64,000 nucleotides of DNA from Saussurea involucrata (GCA_033807775.1 CM066327.1:91100295-91164294); one strand, 5' to 3'. Counted from the first letter of the stretch, positions 46,999-59,401 are shown. Numbers and translations: made by a program. Notes: generated by a model from the letters alone, not told the origin.

Positions 46999-48540
46999 AT
47001 GATTTACACCACAAATATTTAGAAACAAAAATTTGATTACATAAAACTACAAACCACTGCTGATTGTTTCTAATCCTTATCTTGACTTTAAACTTATGCA
47101 TAGTATCTTTTTCACTGTAAACTCAAGCTTGTAGATGCTCAAGGCAAGTTGAAAAAACTCTAACTTAACTTGTTTGTAGGGGTTCAATAAAGTGTAAGGG
47201 CATATGAAGGTGGTTTTAAAGTAGATAAAGTAATTAAAAGAGTTGTAAATGACAAGTAAGATTGATAATCTTCCATAACCTCTTATATTCAAGCCAACTC
47301 CTAGCTCTGTTCCTAAGAAAAAAAAGTTTTTAAAGAGACTCAAAAAGAAGTTATGAATGAAGTTCAATGGTGGTTTTTGTTTGCTAAAAGAGAAGAATAA
47401 GAAATTTTAGGAAGTTCCATTTTAGTAACTTTCTTTGTTGAATGTTAAATCTATAAAGGTCAAATGTAAAGATCAAATATTATCAATATTATATAACATC
47501 GATGTTTTTGCTATTTTCATATTCTTGACTATTTTTATATGAGGCTCCCCCAATACAAATTCCTGGCTCCGCCCCTGCTACACATGCCATCAAGAACCCA
47601 CTTTAGATATAAGGATACTCTACATCTCCTACTCTTTAGTTTCCTTTTGAATACCTACCGTAAAGAAAGAAAAACGGTTAAGCCAAATGCTCAATGTACA
47701 GGTGTTTTGGTAAAAAATCTCAATGTCACGACCGATGCAAGATTCGTACGATCGTGTATTCCTTAAGAACAGGTCTTGACGACCAAATATCGTAAGACTA
47801 TCGATCGTCACTTTCTGACGACAATCGCAAGTTGTCTCCGACGTACGAGCTATGATTAACACATCCGTACGATCATTAATCATTGATGATCAATGGTCAT
47901 AAATAAAGACCAATACATATTTAAATGAATAAAACAATAGTCACTTGTATACAGATTTTACAAAGCAGAACCTAAAACAATAGGAAATATAAATCTGTCA
48001 TTCCTATAATCCGTTTCTCTTGATTTAATTTTAGTTCTCTCATTAATTTGTTAGTCGAATTATGGCCTTATGTAGACTCTTCCAATTTTTCTATTTTGAC
48101 ATCGTAAACTTGAGGAAACTGTGTCCATTTCAAGGAAAATGAAGCGGTTGAAGTTCGAATTCTCTAGGTAAGTGATGCAAGCAATTTTATAACCAAGAAA
48201 CATAACACCTCACCAATATTAATCTTTGTTCCAAAATATGTTATTACAACCTGCAAGACATAAAACAAAGAAGAAACAAGATATTAGCAACCCATAGATG
48301 ACTTTTTTTTGGTTAACTATGGGTTTCAGGGCTAACATACACACACCGACTAATCCCTCAGAGGACCACACATGGCCAATAGTCATCGAAAATGAACCTC
48401 CATGGTCATAAATGTTTTGACAACGCCTGGATTCGAAACCAGGGTGAATGAGATTTTCTACTACATTCCCTTCACAACCCAAGATGACTTAACACAAAGA
48501 AGAGAGAGAATAAATGAGAGAGACGTTGCTACCTCAGTTA
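46999..48540. other. Intergenic DNA with MITE end and CG-containing palindromic words
   Basis: No gene. 47,545-47,575 reads CCTGGCTCCGCCCCTG, the typical end of a hAT-type MITE, without a visible partner. At 47,725-47,880 words such as TTCGTACGATCGTG, ACTATCGATCGTCA and CCGTACGATCA recur, an unusual CpG-rich patch in this AT-rich setting. Confidence 0.5.
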
Positions 48541-48552
48541 TGGAAACAACAT

Positions 48553-49822
48553 AGTGTTGGGTTGTATGTATTACAAAAACTGTTAATCAAAATAGCAGAA
48601 TCATAAACACACACACAATCTTCCAGAGATCAGGTTACAATAAAATACAAGTAACAAACAATAACAAGAGAGAGATTAGAAAGACCTCTTTTGATGACGA
48701 TGAAGAATCCAATAATAGGAATCTCTCTATCAACAACACACCCCAAAGATGTAGTTGTTTGTAGCAAGAAATCGTCTCTTTTATCTTCTCTATACAATCT
48801 CCAAAGCCACCAAACTTTAATCACTTTTATGTCTTGTGAGTGGAATCGGCCAAAACCCCTTTGTGGGAGGTTATGTGCGCCGTCATCAAGAGAGAGGAGA
48901 TGGAGAGAGTTTATTCCAAAATTAGGGTTAGGGTTTTGTGTTTAGAATCCCCTTTAAATAATATCTCATAGAATTCTCATAATTATCAAGACAAATTTGA
49001 TATTATCTAGTTACAAAATATGGACTAATTACTAGTTAGTCCCTCTAGTAATCCCATATTAATTAAAACACTTTTAATTAATTACTCGTTAAACCCTCTA
49101 ATAGGAGTTCTTGCTTTTTCACAACTAAACTTTGTGTGCGACCGGTAGGACCATGCATTTAGGAACAATTACTATTTATTTGTGTTAAATGAGCATATCT
49201 CCAACACATAGCACATATCAAACATATGACATACATAGATAGGAATCTTCGCAGCGTTAATGCTTTTTGCTGGTTGGTTTCATTATCATAAAGCTGCTCC
49301 AAAATTGGCTTGGTTTAAAGGAAGACAAACGAGAATCCACTCAAAATCGAATAAGCATCGAGATAGGACGTCATTTTCCAAAATTGATTAGGGTGTTGTA
49401 TGCCCATACAACATATATAACATCAATATCACAAAACATGATGATCTCATTAGCAAGTTGATGTTGGAATTTTGTGTGCTTGGAAGGTATTTCTTTCATC
49501 CCACATTGGTAGGGAAATAAATAACAAAGAACTTTATAAGTCATTTCCCTCAAATGGTCCTTGAAGTAGGTTGATGGACTCATGGTGGGGGTTGTGAGTG
49601 GGAGGTCCAACACACATGCTTTCGTGTTTTATTTACGGAAATTTATAGAGAAAATGAGAAGTGAATTTTTCAGATAATTATGATCTTAAATCATTTTAAA
49701 TTTCAAGTTTAAATAAAACGGTTTTATTTATTTATTTATTAAAAATGTTTTTTATTTATTAAAATCGTTGGAGACTTAGTCTCCAACGTTTTTAGTTAAT
49801 TGCTTCCTATTCCTTGGGATTT
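48553..49822. repeat. LTR-retroelement block, copy 1
   Basis: TGTTGGGTTGTATG at 48,553 to CATATCTCCAACA at 49,206, then a second LTR-like start TGTTGGAATTTTGTGTGC at 49,463 and a shared tail to GGAGACTTAGTCTCCAACG. The whole block is repeated at 51,562-52,706. Frames inside (e.g. 48,691-48,945) are repeat sequence. Confidence 0.6.
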
Positions 49823-51547
49823 TTAATCGTTTCCTCGCTAATCCTTTCTCGTGACAGGTTTTTCATGGATCACGAGTCCAGATTGAATCTAAGACACACG
49901 ACATTTAACCGAAGACTCTCGAATATCGCGAATGTCCCAAACATTATCCCTACGTCTAACCGACACATTGGCTTTAGCCCTTTCTCCACGCCGATAGATT
50001 AGTAGTTCAAATGTGTGCCTTAAATGTGTAGCGTGTGATTTACATTAAAACAGATTTTTGTTTTCTTAATTAAAACATTTTTTATTTGTTTTCATTTTAG
50101 AAAATTTCGTTTTAACAATTTTAAAACTTTACTATAAAACCAATTTTATCAATTTGCCAAAATGCACTTGCAAGTTTTATTAACTATTTAATAAAAAATT
50201 ATTGTGTTTCAAAATTATTTTAGATTATCTAGCATGCAAGACCTGGATAATAAATAAACAAAACACAATCACATGAAAGTAATGGTAATATTTGTTTCAA
50301 ACCTGTGCGTTTATTTCGTGAGCCACCACGAGAAAAATTGGTCAAAATATGGACTAATAACAATAAGATGATGTGCCGGCTCCCACTAAACTCACCATTT
50401 CTACAATGCTCGAGTGGGTCCACGCCAAGACTTCAATCTTAATGAATCTTGTTTGTTGTCTTCGGTCTTCTTTTACAATTATGTAATAAAATAAATTCCT
50501 ATTCTTTTATATACTATTTTCCAAATAAAAAAAAATAGGAAACGACTCGCAGGCCGCTCAAAAATTACAACCAATTGAAAAATACCAATCAACAACCAAA
50601 CATCACAACACATAGGTCTAACCGAGGCAAACTATTATCGGGTCCATACAAACACAAATTGTGCATATAAAAGCAATGGAGTGCCAAATCCATGCAAGTG
50701 ACAACTATTTGATAAAGATTGATTTCAACATACACTATGACACTTAAACTAAATCAATCTTTGCTTGAACATACAAACACACTTTATACTTATGCAAGTA
50801 TGGTTCAATGCCAAAACCATCCAAACATGAAATATACAAGTGAATCAAAAAGTTCGAGAAAACACATATAATAAATCAACAATTGAAATAAGAAATCATT
50901 TTTCATGGTCTTTTCTCGAAAGGTTTCGAAAACCTAGTTTTCTCGAAACCCTAGAATTCGAAACTTTAGTTTTAAAGACTATAAGTTTCAAAAAGAAAAG
51001 CCTTTCCAAAAACGAAAACTTTAATTTCTAAAACTTCAATATTTTATAGTTTAAAACCCTAGAGTTCCCAAGTAAGGAACTTATAAGTCTTGTAAAACCT
51101 AATTTAGGCTTTAAAACCCTAAACGTCCAAAATATAATCTCTTGTTTTCTCAAATATTAACTTAGAGTATTAAAATCCTAAATTTCCAAAATTGGGAACT
51201 TTATGTATTCATAAAACCTAATTTAAAGTTTTAAAACTCTAAACTTCCAAAAATGCGAACTTTATGTTTTGAAACCTTCAAATTAAGACTTCTAAACCTA
51301 AAATTTCAAAACTTGAAAATCTATTGTTCTCAAAAACCATAATTTCGAAATTTAGGGTTAGAAACCCTAAACATCCAAAATTAGAAACTTTAATGTTGAA
51401 AACATAAAATCCAATAGAAAAAACCTTAGAATTATTTTTGTGTGTGTTTCATACATTCAATTTTCCCACTTGAATGTATAACCACACCCAAAACCAAATT
51501 CTATAATGAAAAAAAATGATTCTTTATGTACTTGTACATTGTAACTG
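49823..51547. other. Interval between the repeated blocks, with a PBS at its right end
   Basis: No family-like frame. GGCTCTGATACCA at 51,549-51,561 is a minus-strand Met-tRNA PBS facing left, so the interval may be the internal part of a minus-strand element whose 5' LTR is 51,562-52,217. A 60-bp repeat occupies 50,930-51,410. Confidence 0.45.
50930..51410. repeat. 60-bp degenerate tandem repeat, about 8 units
   Basis: TTTAAAACCCTAAA-type cores recur exactly every 60 bases (51,051; 51,111; 51,171; 51,231; 51,291; 51,351) followed by TTCCAAAATT.GGAACTTTAT and AAAACCTAATTT. Strongly diverged, hence old. Confidence 0.85.
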
Positions 51548-51561
51548 TGGCTCTGATACCA

Positions 51562-52706
51562 CTATTGGATTGTGTGTATTAAAAAAACTTTTAATCAAAA
51601 TAGCAGAAACTTAAACACACACACAATCTTCCGGAGATCAGGTGACAATAGCATACATGTAACAAACAATAACAAAAGAGAGATTAGAAAGACCTCTTTT
51701 GATGACAATGAAGAATCCAATAACAGGAATCTCTCTATCAACAACACACCCCAAACATGTAGTTGTATGTAGCAAGAAATCGCCTCCTTTCTCTTCTCTA
51801 CGCGATCTCCAAAACCACCAAACTTGAATCACTTTTGTGTCTTGTGAATGGAATCGGTCAAAGCCCCTTTGTGGGAGGGTATGTGTGCCGTGATCAAGAG
51901 AGAGGAGAGGGAGAGAGCTTATTCCAAAATTAGGGTTAGGGTTTTGTGTTTAGAATCCCCTTTAAATAATATCTCATCGATTTCTCATAATTATCTAGAC
52001 TAATTTGATATTATCTAGTTACAAGTATGCACTAATTACTAGTTAGCCCCTCTAGTACTCCCATATTAATTAGAACACTGTTAGTTAATTACTCGTTAAA
52101 CCCTCTAATAGGATTTCTTGCTTTTTTTCATAGCTAAACTTTGTGTGGAACCAAATAGGCCCATGAATTTTGGAACAATTACTATTTTGTTGTGTTAAAT
52201 GAGCGTATCTCCAACACATAGCACATATGAAACATATGACATACATAGATGGGACTGGAAGACAAAAGAGAATCCACTTCAAAATCGAATAAGCATCGAG
52301 ATAGGACGTTATTTTCCAAAATTGATTAGGGAGTTGCATGCCATACAACAGATATAACATCAATAACAAAAAACATGAGATGTCATTAGCAAGTTGATGT
52401 TGGAATTTTTGTGAGCTTGGAAGGTTTTATTCCATCCCACATTGGTAGGTAAATAAATAACAAAGAACATTATAAGTCATTTCCCTCAATGGTCCTTCAA
52501 GTAGTTTATGGACTCATATGCTTTCATGCATTCCTTTTTACGGAAATTTATAGACAAAATGAGAAGTGAATTTTTTAGATAATTATCATCTTAAATTAAA
52601 AGTTTAAATAAAAAAGTTTTTATTTACTAAAAAGGATTTATATTTATTAAAATCATTGGAGACTTAGTCTCCAGTTTTTTTAGTTAGTGGCTTCCTATTC
52701 TTTGGG
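51562..52706. repeat. LTR-retroelement block, copy 2
   Basis: Matches 48,553-49,822 with about 350 bases of net small deletions. It sits directly beside the inverted PBS at 51,549, so the TATTGGATTGTGTG edge is a true LTR edge (minus orientation); CGTATCTCCAACA at 52,205-52,217 looks like the other edge. Confidence 0.6.
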
Positions 52707-53890
52707 AGGAAACTAGGGTTTTTGGGGGTGTTTTCCATACAAATACAAGTTGAAAACTCTCTCCCAATATCTCTAAGAAAATTCAATCTCTCTCTATATA
52801 ATTTCTCTCTATTGTGCCTTCCATCTTCTTCAAGAGTTGTACTAATTTTCTGCATCATCTTTGTTCAAATCGACTATCAATTGTTGTTGATAGTCAGTTT
52901 CATCTGTATCAAATCATGGGGCTTTGCGACTTTGAGACTCACATCGAAAAGGGTAGTCGTATAAAACCTTTAAGGACAGGATTAAATCCGTACAGTTCAA
53001 TTCACGATGTCAACAATTTAATTACAGGTTGGTTTTATAATTGTGTTAAGCCTTTAATTTTGCGTTCACTTTGTGAACACTCTGCTTCTACCCTTTTTGT
53101 ATATCAATTCTATCAAGAAAGATAGAATCAAGTATTGTATAGAATATATATAATTATTAAAATAGTCTTTTTTACATGGTTTAAAAAAACGAGTAAAATG
53201 ACTCTCAGTTTTTTTACACGATTCCTCTTTTCAAAACTGTGTAAAAATGTATATGTTTTTTACACGGTTATTGTAAGTTTTTGTGTAAAAGTATTTCGTG
53301 CCCTTTTCAAACGGATTTTCTCACGTTAATCTAAACTTTTCATGATTTTTCGCCTAGACATATATATAACACATATACACATCATATGTGGTTACCAAAC
53401 AACACATCCACATTGTTTATTCCTTTCGGAGGAATTAAAAAATACTATGATGGCTTCGTTGCTTTGTCTGTGATTCAGCACCTGAAGAAGGTATTCGTTG
53501 GTTCTTGCCTTCTTGAATCCATTCGAGTGGGATGGTGAATCTATTAATTTTTTCGCCTCTTTGCTAATAAATCAGAATTTGATTCTTCGTGGACTTGCAA
53601 GTGACTTACTTCTTATGGCCGTTCTTGTTGTCTTAAGTCGTCCTCTTTTCTTTAGAATCTCTTAATTGATTTCGTGCCTTAGCCTCATTCACATATAAAC
53701 ATGCATATAAATCTATATATAACACATAGACACAACAATATACCTTTAGATTCTATTGTCGTTATCAACTAACACACACACATCATGTATACCAATATAT
53801 AATACGGATCGGCGGATACATAAAACACATACATAAAACATATACACATATATATGTCTAGACATAACCCATATATATAAATGAGAAAAC
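52707..53890. other. Intergenic/LTR-like DNA, no gene recognised
   Basis: Contains CTCTCTATATAATTTCTCTC (52,789-52,808), a plausible LTR TATA region, and at 53,155-53,330 repeated words TTTTTTACACGG or TTTTTACACGA. No coding family seen; the 103-aa frame at 52,814 is not recognisable. Confidence 0.45.
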
Positions 53891-53894
53891 AAGA

Positions 53895-54526
53895 AAACAA
53901 ACCCTTTTCCCTCGCTAATCCCTCACTAATTAGCGACGGATTACACGAGTCCCTCGCTAATCCCTCGCTGATTAGTGAGGGATTAGCGAAGGATTGACCA
54001 CAAACTCAATCCCTCGCTAATCCATCGCTAATTAGTGAGGGATTAGCGAGAGATCGGGTTTGTGGTTAATCCCTTGCAAATCCCTCACTAATTAGCGATG
54101 GATTAGCAAGGGATTAGCAATGGATTAATCACAAAGTCAATCTTTCGCTAATCCCTCACTAATTAGCGATGGATTAGCGAGGGATTGAGTTTGTGGCCGA
54201 TCCCTCACTAATTAGCGACAAATTAGCGAGGGATTAGCAAGGGATTAATCACAAACCCAATCCCTCGCTAATCCCTCACTAATTAGCGAGGGAGTAGTGA
54301 GGGATTGAGTTTGTGGCCGATCCCTCACTAATTAGCGACAGATTAGCGACGGATTAATGAGAGATTAATCACAAACCCAATCCCTCGCTAATCCGTCGCT
54401 AATTAGAGAGGGATTAGCGAGGGATTGGGTTTGTGGTCAATCCCTCGCTAATCCCTTGCTAATTAGCGAGGGATTTTTTCCCTCGCTAATTTTTCGTCAC
54501 TGATGCCCAGTTTTCTTGTAGTGTTT
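53895..54526 (-). mobile_element. CACTA transposon terminus with subterminal palindromic minisatellite
   Basis: The right end, read on the minus strand, is CACTACAAGAAAACTGGGCA, the classic CACTA terminal inverted repeat. Inside it lie dozens of copies of TCCCTCGCTAAT or TCCCTCACTAAT and the complement ATTAGCGAGGGA, separated by TTTGTGGTTAATC or TTAATCACAAACC. Arrays of short subterminal repeats are the transposase-binding sites of En/Spm-type elements. No transposase gene and no left TIR were found. Confidence 0.8.
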
Positions 54527-55886
54527 TCTTGTAAAAATAATTTATTTAACGTTTACATTGATATTTTTTTTATAATTAGAAGTCATTTATTCAACATTTT
54601 TATTAAACAATAGTTATTTTTTCAGACAAAAATAAATACTGGGGGTGAAGTGGACATTTATGACATTCGGACAGTTTATTCAGCACAACAATCAAACAAC
54701 AACTTATTTGTTAACATACAGACAATTATATTCATACAGACAGCTATATTCATTCAAGTCCTAATAGAAAATGAACCGAACAACACCAAAAGGATTTATC
54801 TAATTATATTTTATTTTTTTAAAAATAACTTTTATCTTTTAGGGACACTTAAAAATCCGTCGCTAAATCTTTTTTTTTCTACTTTTAGAGACGTTTTTTA
54901 AGAAGCGTCTCTAAAACCTTTAGAGATATTTTTAATAATGTATTATTCGACTCAAAATCCTTTTCTAATAGTCTCCCTAGCTTTGGTCACACTCTTTCAC
55001 TTTTTTCGTTTCATTCCATCCCTAAAACTCATCTTTAGATACATTTTCAAAACATTCTCTAAATGTTTCTTCTCTAAAGCTCATTTTTTATTGTAGAGCA
55101 TAGACCTGCGTAATATAAATGTGAATAATATTTCTCAAGTTTTCTTTCCGTTTAACTACTATTCCCAACCAAAACTCAAATCATTAATGCATCTACTTTT
55201 GTAAACGATTCGGGTAAGCTGAAGAGTTCAATGAATCCATTATTTTCATGCGTAAATAACTTTTTCAATAATTTTTTTTTCACAATATCAATCATTATAA
55301 ATTAATTGTATGATGGAAAAAAACTAGTGTTCAATTGTTCACTATTGCACACATTGATGATCGAACTCATGGATGTTGTTCACAGAAAATCACCTAACCA
55401 TACGACTTGTCCACTTAGACAATTAACCTGACAAATCCACTTAGTTATCCTTGCACTTGTCAAATCTTTGGGTCGTTGAACCAATTAACCCCATTACTTA
55501 AAGTAAACTAAAGTAAATATTTACATACAAGATACATACTCAAGACATGATCATGATCTTTGGATTTGGTTTTATTCGGGAACTTGAACAAAATCAAACT
55601 AAAGTAAATTCTTGTCGTATAAGTTTAAAATATTTATTTTTCCACAAATGGAATAAATTGTGTTAAGAGAGTAAGAAACATAACATGTTACCACAACAAT
55701 GAAAAACAAATAAAACACATGTTGTAAAAGATTTGGCCTCAAGACCCTAGTTTTTGCAATTATATAGTATTCTTTGGATGGGATATATTCTTCATTTGAG
55801 TGGAAACTATAAGACTGTAACATCCTTCCTTTCGCATCATCCACTAAATTCTCAAAACCATACAATTTCTTGTGCTTTAATTCATC

Positions 55887-57237
55887 ATGACAAAGGTGTA
55901 CCCAACGCCCATCACTCCATTTCCTATTTTGCCACCCAAATCCTCCGTCGTCGGCAAAAATCCGATGGTCTTCACCGTTTGGAATGGTGAGATCATTACA
56001 TCGGCTTAATACAATTGATAGGATGATATCTCCACGTTATAGGGTTTTTATCCACCCGTTACACTTAGCGAATAACCAAATAATTGTTTGATAGTTAATT
56101 TGATCATTCTACATAAAATCATTCAGAATCTAAACAACCAATCCCTGAATAAAATTATAACATGAAACATGAAATTGTATTATACCTCAAAAGAGTAGAC
56201 ATCGAGGCATCAAAATCTTCCAAAACCATTTCCTTTTCTTTTAGGCCACCTAGTAGCTTTTTATGTGACCAATTATAATATAGAGTAAATTACAAATTTC
56301 GTCCCCTTGGTTTCGTGTAATTTTGGATCGGGTCCCTCAAATGAAATAATTACAAGAATGATCACTATGGTTTTATTTTTGTTATGGATCCGGTCCCTCA
56401 TGTTAATATCTAGAATAAATTACGGATTTGGTCCCTGTGGTTTCAAAAACGAAACGAAAATGGTCCCTACAATTTTTTTATTCCAAATTAGGCCCCGTGG
56501 TTCGTATTTTCGTAACGATTTGGTCCCTAACACTAACTGGCGTTAACTTCAGTCGTTAAGTGAAGGGCATTTTAGTCCTTTTGATATGTTTACCTTTTTC
56601 CAACCTGTTCTATTAAAATATAAAACCAACGACAACCTTGTATTTCGAGTAGATAACTATGTCCCCGGAGGGAATGGTGAGATTGTTCTCATGGATGCCT
56701 CCGGCCACCCTCTCCTCACCATTCTCCGCAAGGTATGTTTATCTTGTTATGCATGTAAATCAAATTATGTATGATTTACACCACAAATAGAAACAAAATT
56801 TTGTCTGAAGTTGAATTACATATTGATTAACCAAATTCTTTATTAATTATTGTCAGAGGCTAAGTCTTTCGGATAACTGGCAAGTGTGTGACGGAGAAAC
56901 AACAGTAAATCCACGATATTCGGTCACGAAACACGTGAACGTTTTCAACACCAAGTCCCTGGCTTACGTTAGCAAAGTAGGTTCATCGAAGAACAACAAT
57001 ACAAGAGTTCCGATGTATGAGATCAATGGATCATATGCCCAGAGGTCTTGCGTTGTATATGATGATACACGACGTTGTGTTGTTGATATCAGGAGCAAGG
57101 AAGCCAAGGGAGGTACTGTTGCTCTCGGAGTAAATGTTTTCCGTTTGGTTGTGCAACCTTTGATCGAACCTCCTATCGCTATGGCTCTCGTCATCGTCCT
57201 TGATCAGATGTTTGGTTCATCAAGACGTGTTTTTTAA
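55887..57237 (+). pseudogene. LOR-C, LURP-one-related gene disrupted by insertion
   Basis: Exon 1 starts at 55,887 as in LOR-A but after FTVW (55,984) is replaced by foreign sequence to 56,625; 48 bp of exon 1 (coding the KKSMLFNCDGFTVFDS block) is lost. Exon 1 resumes at 56,626-56,732, intron 56,733-56,856, exon 2 56,857-57,237 with an intact frame and only about three changes from LOR-A (for example Tyr to Cys in VYDGE, Arg to Ser in YVRKV). Reading from the ATG stops shortly after the insertion. A protein from an internal start would lack the first beta strands. Confidence 0.9.
55985..56625. mobile_element. Foreign segment inside LOR-C
   Basis: 641 bp absent from LOR-A. The right half is built of phrases such as TTTGGTCCCTGTGG, ATGGTCCCTACAATT and TTTGGTCCCTAACA, ending GGGCATTTTAGTCC, wording typical of plant LTR or SINE-like repeat ends. 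No target duplication; 48 bp of host exon is missing, so this is a substitution (for example break repair) rather than clean transposition. Confidence 0.6.
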
Positions 57238-58624
57238 GCTAATAAGAGATGAAAATATTAGAAACAGTTGCTATATGTAGTTTTTTCTTTTGATAAATTT
57301 TTATGTTACCTTGTCGGGTTAACGATTATTCTCTAGATATTGCAAAAACTAGTCGGGAATAATTAATAAAACAGAGTCGACAAGTGTTACCGGTCATTAT
57401 TTCAGGAGTACCTTTAAACGTTTACAAACTAGTGTTTGTTATTTTTATCTGGGTCTTGTGAAAACATATTGTTTTGGAAACCATATATAAACTAACTTTT
57501 TCAAAAATCTATTTTAGATGGTTTTTCCATGAGATTTTCTTTTTCCAATTATAACCCTTGTATGTTTGTTTCTTCTTTCAAGAAACATGAAATAAGAGGT
57601 AGTTTATAGTTATCGCATATAAGAAATTTGTTAGATCACTTTGTAGGTTGAAACATGTAAATTAAACTAAGCTCTAGAGAGAATAGGCTAAAAAAGGAGG
57701 CAATTTGGAAGATTGACGCATGGTCTAGTTATATGGATGTACATAAGCTCGAAAAATCAAACTTCCCACTTATTATTTAACTTTATGTTGGTATCAATTA
57801 TTTTTGTTGATAATTAAAATAACATTGGAAAGCAAAGTACATTGTCCATAAAATATGAATATATGTTTTATCTTTTTTCTGAAGCGAGAGATATATTTCA
57901 TTATGAAATCATATATATGGGCAAGTTTAAACGAGAACATAGTCAAGTTTAAGAGGAATATAATTTATGTTATAACCCTTGATGTATCTTACTTTCATTT
58001 TATTCGATAAATAATGCATTATTTCTCTAATCAAATGAGATGGAGCAGCATTTGATTGAAGCCCAAAAAGAAAAACAAAACCATTTGTTGAAGCTGAGTA
58101 GATCGAAGAGGGAGCAACAACCAGATATTTGGACATAACACAACTTAACAAAAACTAAAACCCAAAGGCGTCGTTTGAAAACAATCCGATAGCATGGTAA
58201 GGAAGAAGGGTCGCCATAGGTGTAAGAAAGAAGGGTTATTGCAGATAAAGGTTGAGCGAGGATGAAAGAGGTGGAAAGAGAAGGGAGGAGCAAATCGATA
58301 AAGCTTGAGCGTGGACCAACATACTTGGAACAAAATGCATACATAAACCATAAAGAAGCTTATCTTGAACCACCGTGATTTATTGAAGGCGTTGATACAA
58401 GCAGAAGGTAGTTGAAGGAAAACACTGAAAAGGTTTAAGGAGATCGATACAAGCAAAAAGGTGGAATGAGATCAATACAAGCGAGTAATACACATGATCA
58501 ATCAGTGGGAAAGATAACCTGGAGTGGTCATCTTGGGAAGATGATATATTGCTTTTAAGACTTTAAGGATAAATGGGCAGTACCTTATGCATTGTGGGTT
58601 GTTTTTGAGACTTTTGATGAATAT

Positions 58625-58645
58625 GCTTTTATAAAGTAGTATAGA
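58625..58645 (-). mobile_element. Helitron-like 5' terminus (duplicate)
   Basis: Minus strand A/TCTATACTACTTTATAAAAG; counterpart of 25,383. Confidence 0.5.
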
Positions 58646-58978
58646 TAATTGAAAAAAAGTCCTAAACGGCTACTCATAAGCTACTCAAAATAACTTATAA
58701 AAAAGCTAGCTTATAGGCTAGCACATCCGAACATGTGTCCAAAAAATATAAGCTAGTTTTTTTTTACCAAATGATGCCTTAAAGTTCATTAAATTGATGA
58801 CAAATGAAAAACAATTGAACTCAATTTTGGACCAACTAAGGTAATCAAAATATCAAAATATCAAAATTCAAAAATATAATATAAATATAATCAAAATAAA
58901 AGAAATTTAAAAGTTACGATAAGTACAAAATTTAAAAATGTTTAACACAACCTAATCTAACAGTTACATAGACCTATC

Positions 58979-59320
58979 CATTGGTGGATGTAGCATGGTA
59001 TAGAGGGGGGGGGGGCATTTAAAAGAAAAAAATGGGTAATTTCTAAGGCAAAAACATTTTTTTAATTTTATCCATCAACCAAAAAAAGTGCATCAAAACC
59101 AACTAAAAAAATTAAAAAACACTGTCGAAATCAACTAAAAAATCGAAAAAGTCTATCGAAATCAACAAAAAATCTTACAAATTTCTTGAAATCAAGCAAA
59201 AAAAACTTTAAAATTCCTCGAAACGGTGAATTTAGGCTAAAATTACACGGGCAACTTCACGCGCATTTAATCTACCTTAAATGGTGACCCCACTAGGAAA
59301 AAATCCTAAATCCGCCACTG
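58979..59320. mobile_element. hAT-type MITE, duplicate copy
   Basis: Same insertion as 25,720 with the same GACCTATC duplications (58,971-58,978; 59,321-59,328). The internal G run is shorter here. Confidence 0.88.
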
Positions 59321-59401
59321 GACCTATCATAACAAAAATGTGAATAATATTTCTTAAATGTTGTTTCCCTTTAACTACTATTCCCAAGCAAAACTCAAAT
59401 T

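Larger units (their letters stand above)
20888..54524 (+). repeat. First unit of an apparent 33.6-kb head-to-tail tandem duplication
   Basis: 20,888-30,700 aligns by eye with 54,525-64,000 in the same orientation and order: CACTA-like end, LOR gene, Helitron-like end, hAT MITE, LARD LTR, Copia LTR and gag. Offsets are 33,636 at the LOR start and 33,254 at the Copia LTR. The second copy starts exactly where the sequence between LOR-B and 54,524 ends, so a tandem unit of about 33.6 kb is the simplest reading. The right part of copy 2 lies beyond the window. Confidence 0.8.

Noticed and set aside
52814..53125. 103-aa + strand frame
   Set aside because: No recognisable domain; lies in LTR-like DNA after a TATA region and includes intron-like T-rich sequence.
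53895..54490. CRISPR-like alternation of short repeats and spacers
   Set aside because: Spacers are themselves repeated and inverted; ends in a CACTA TIR.
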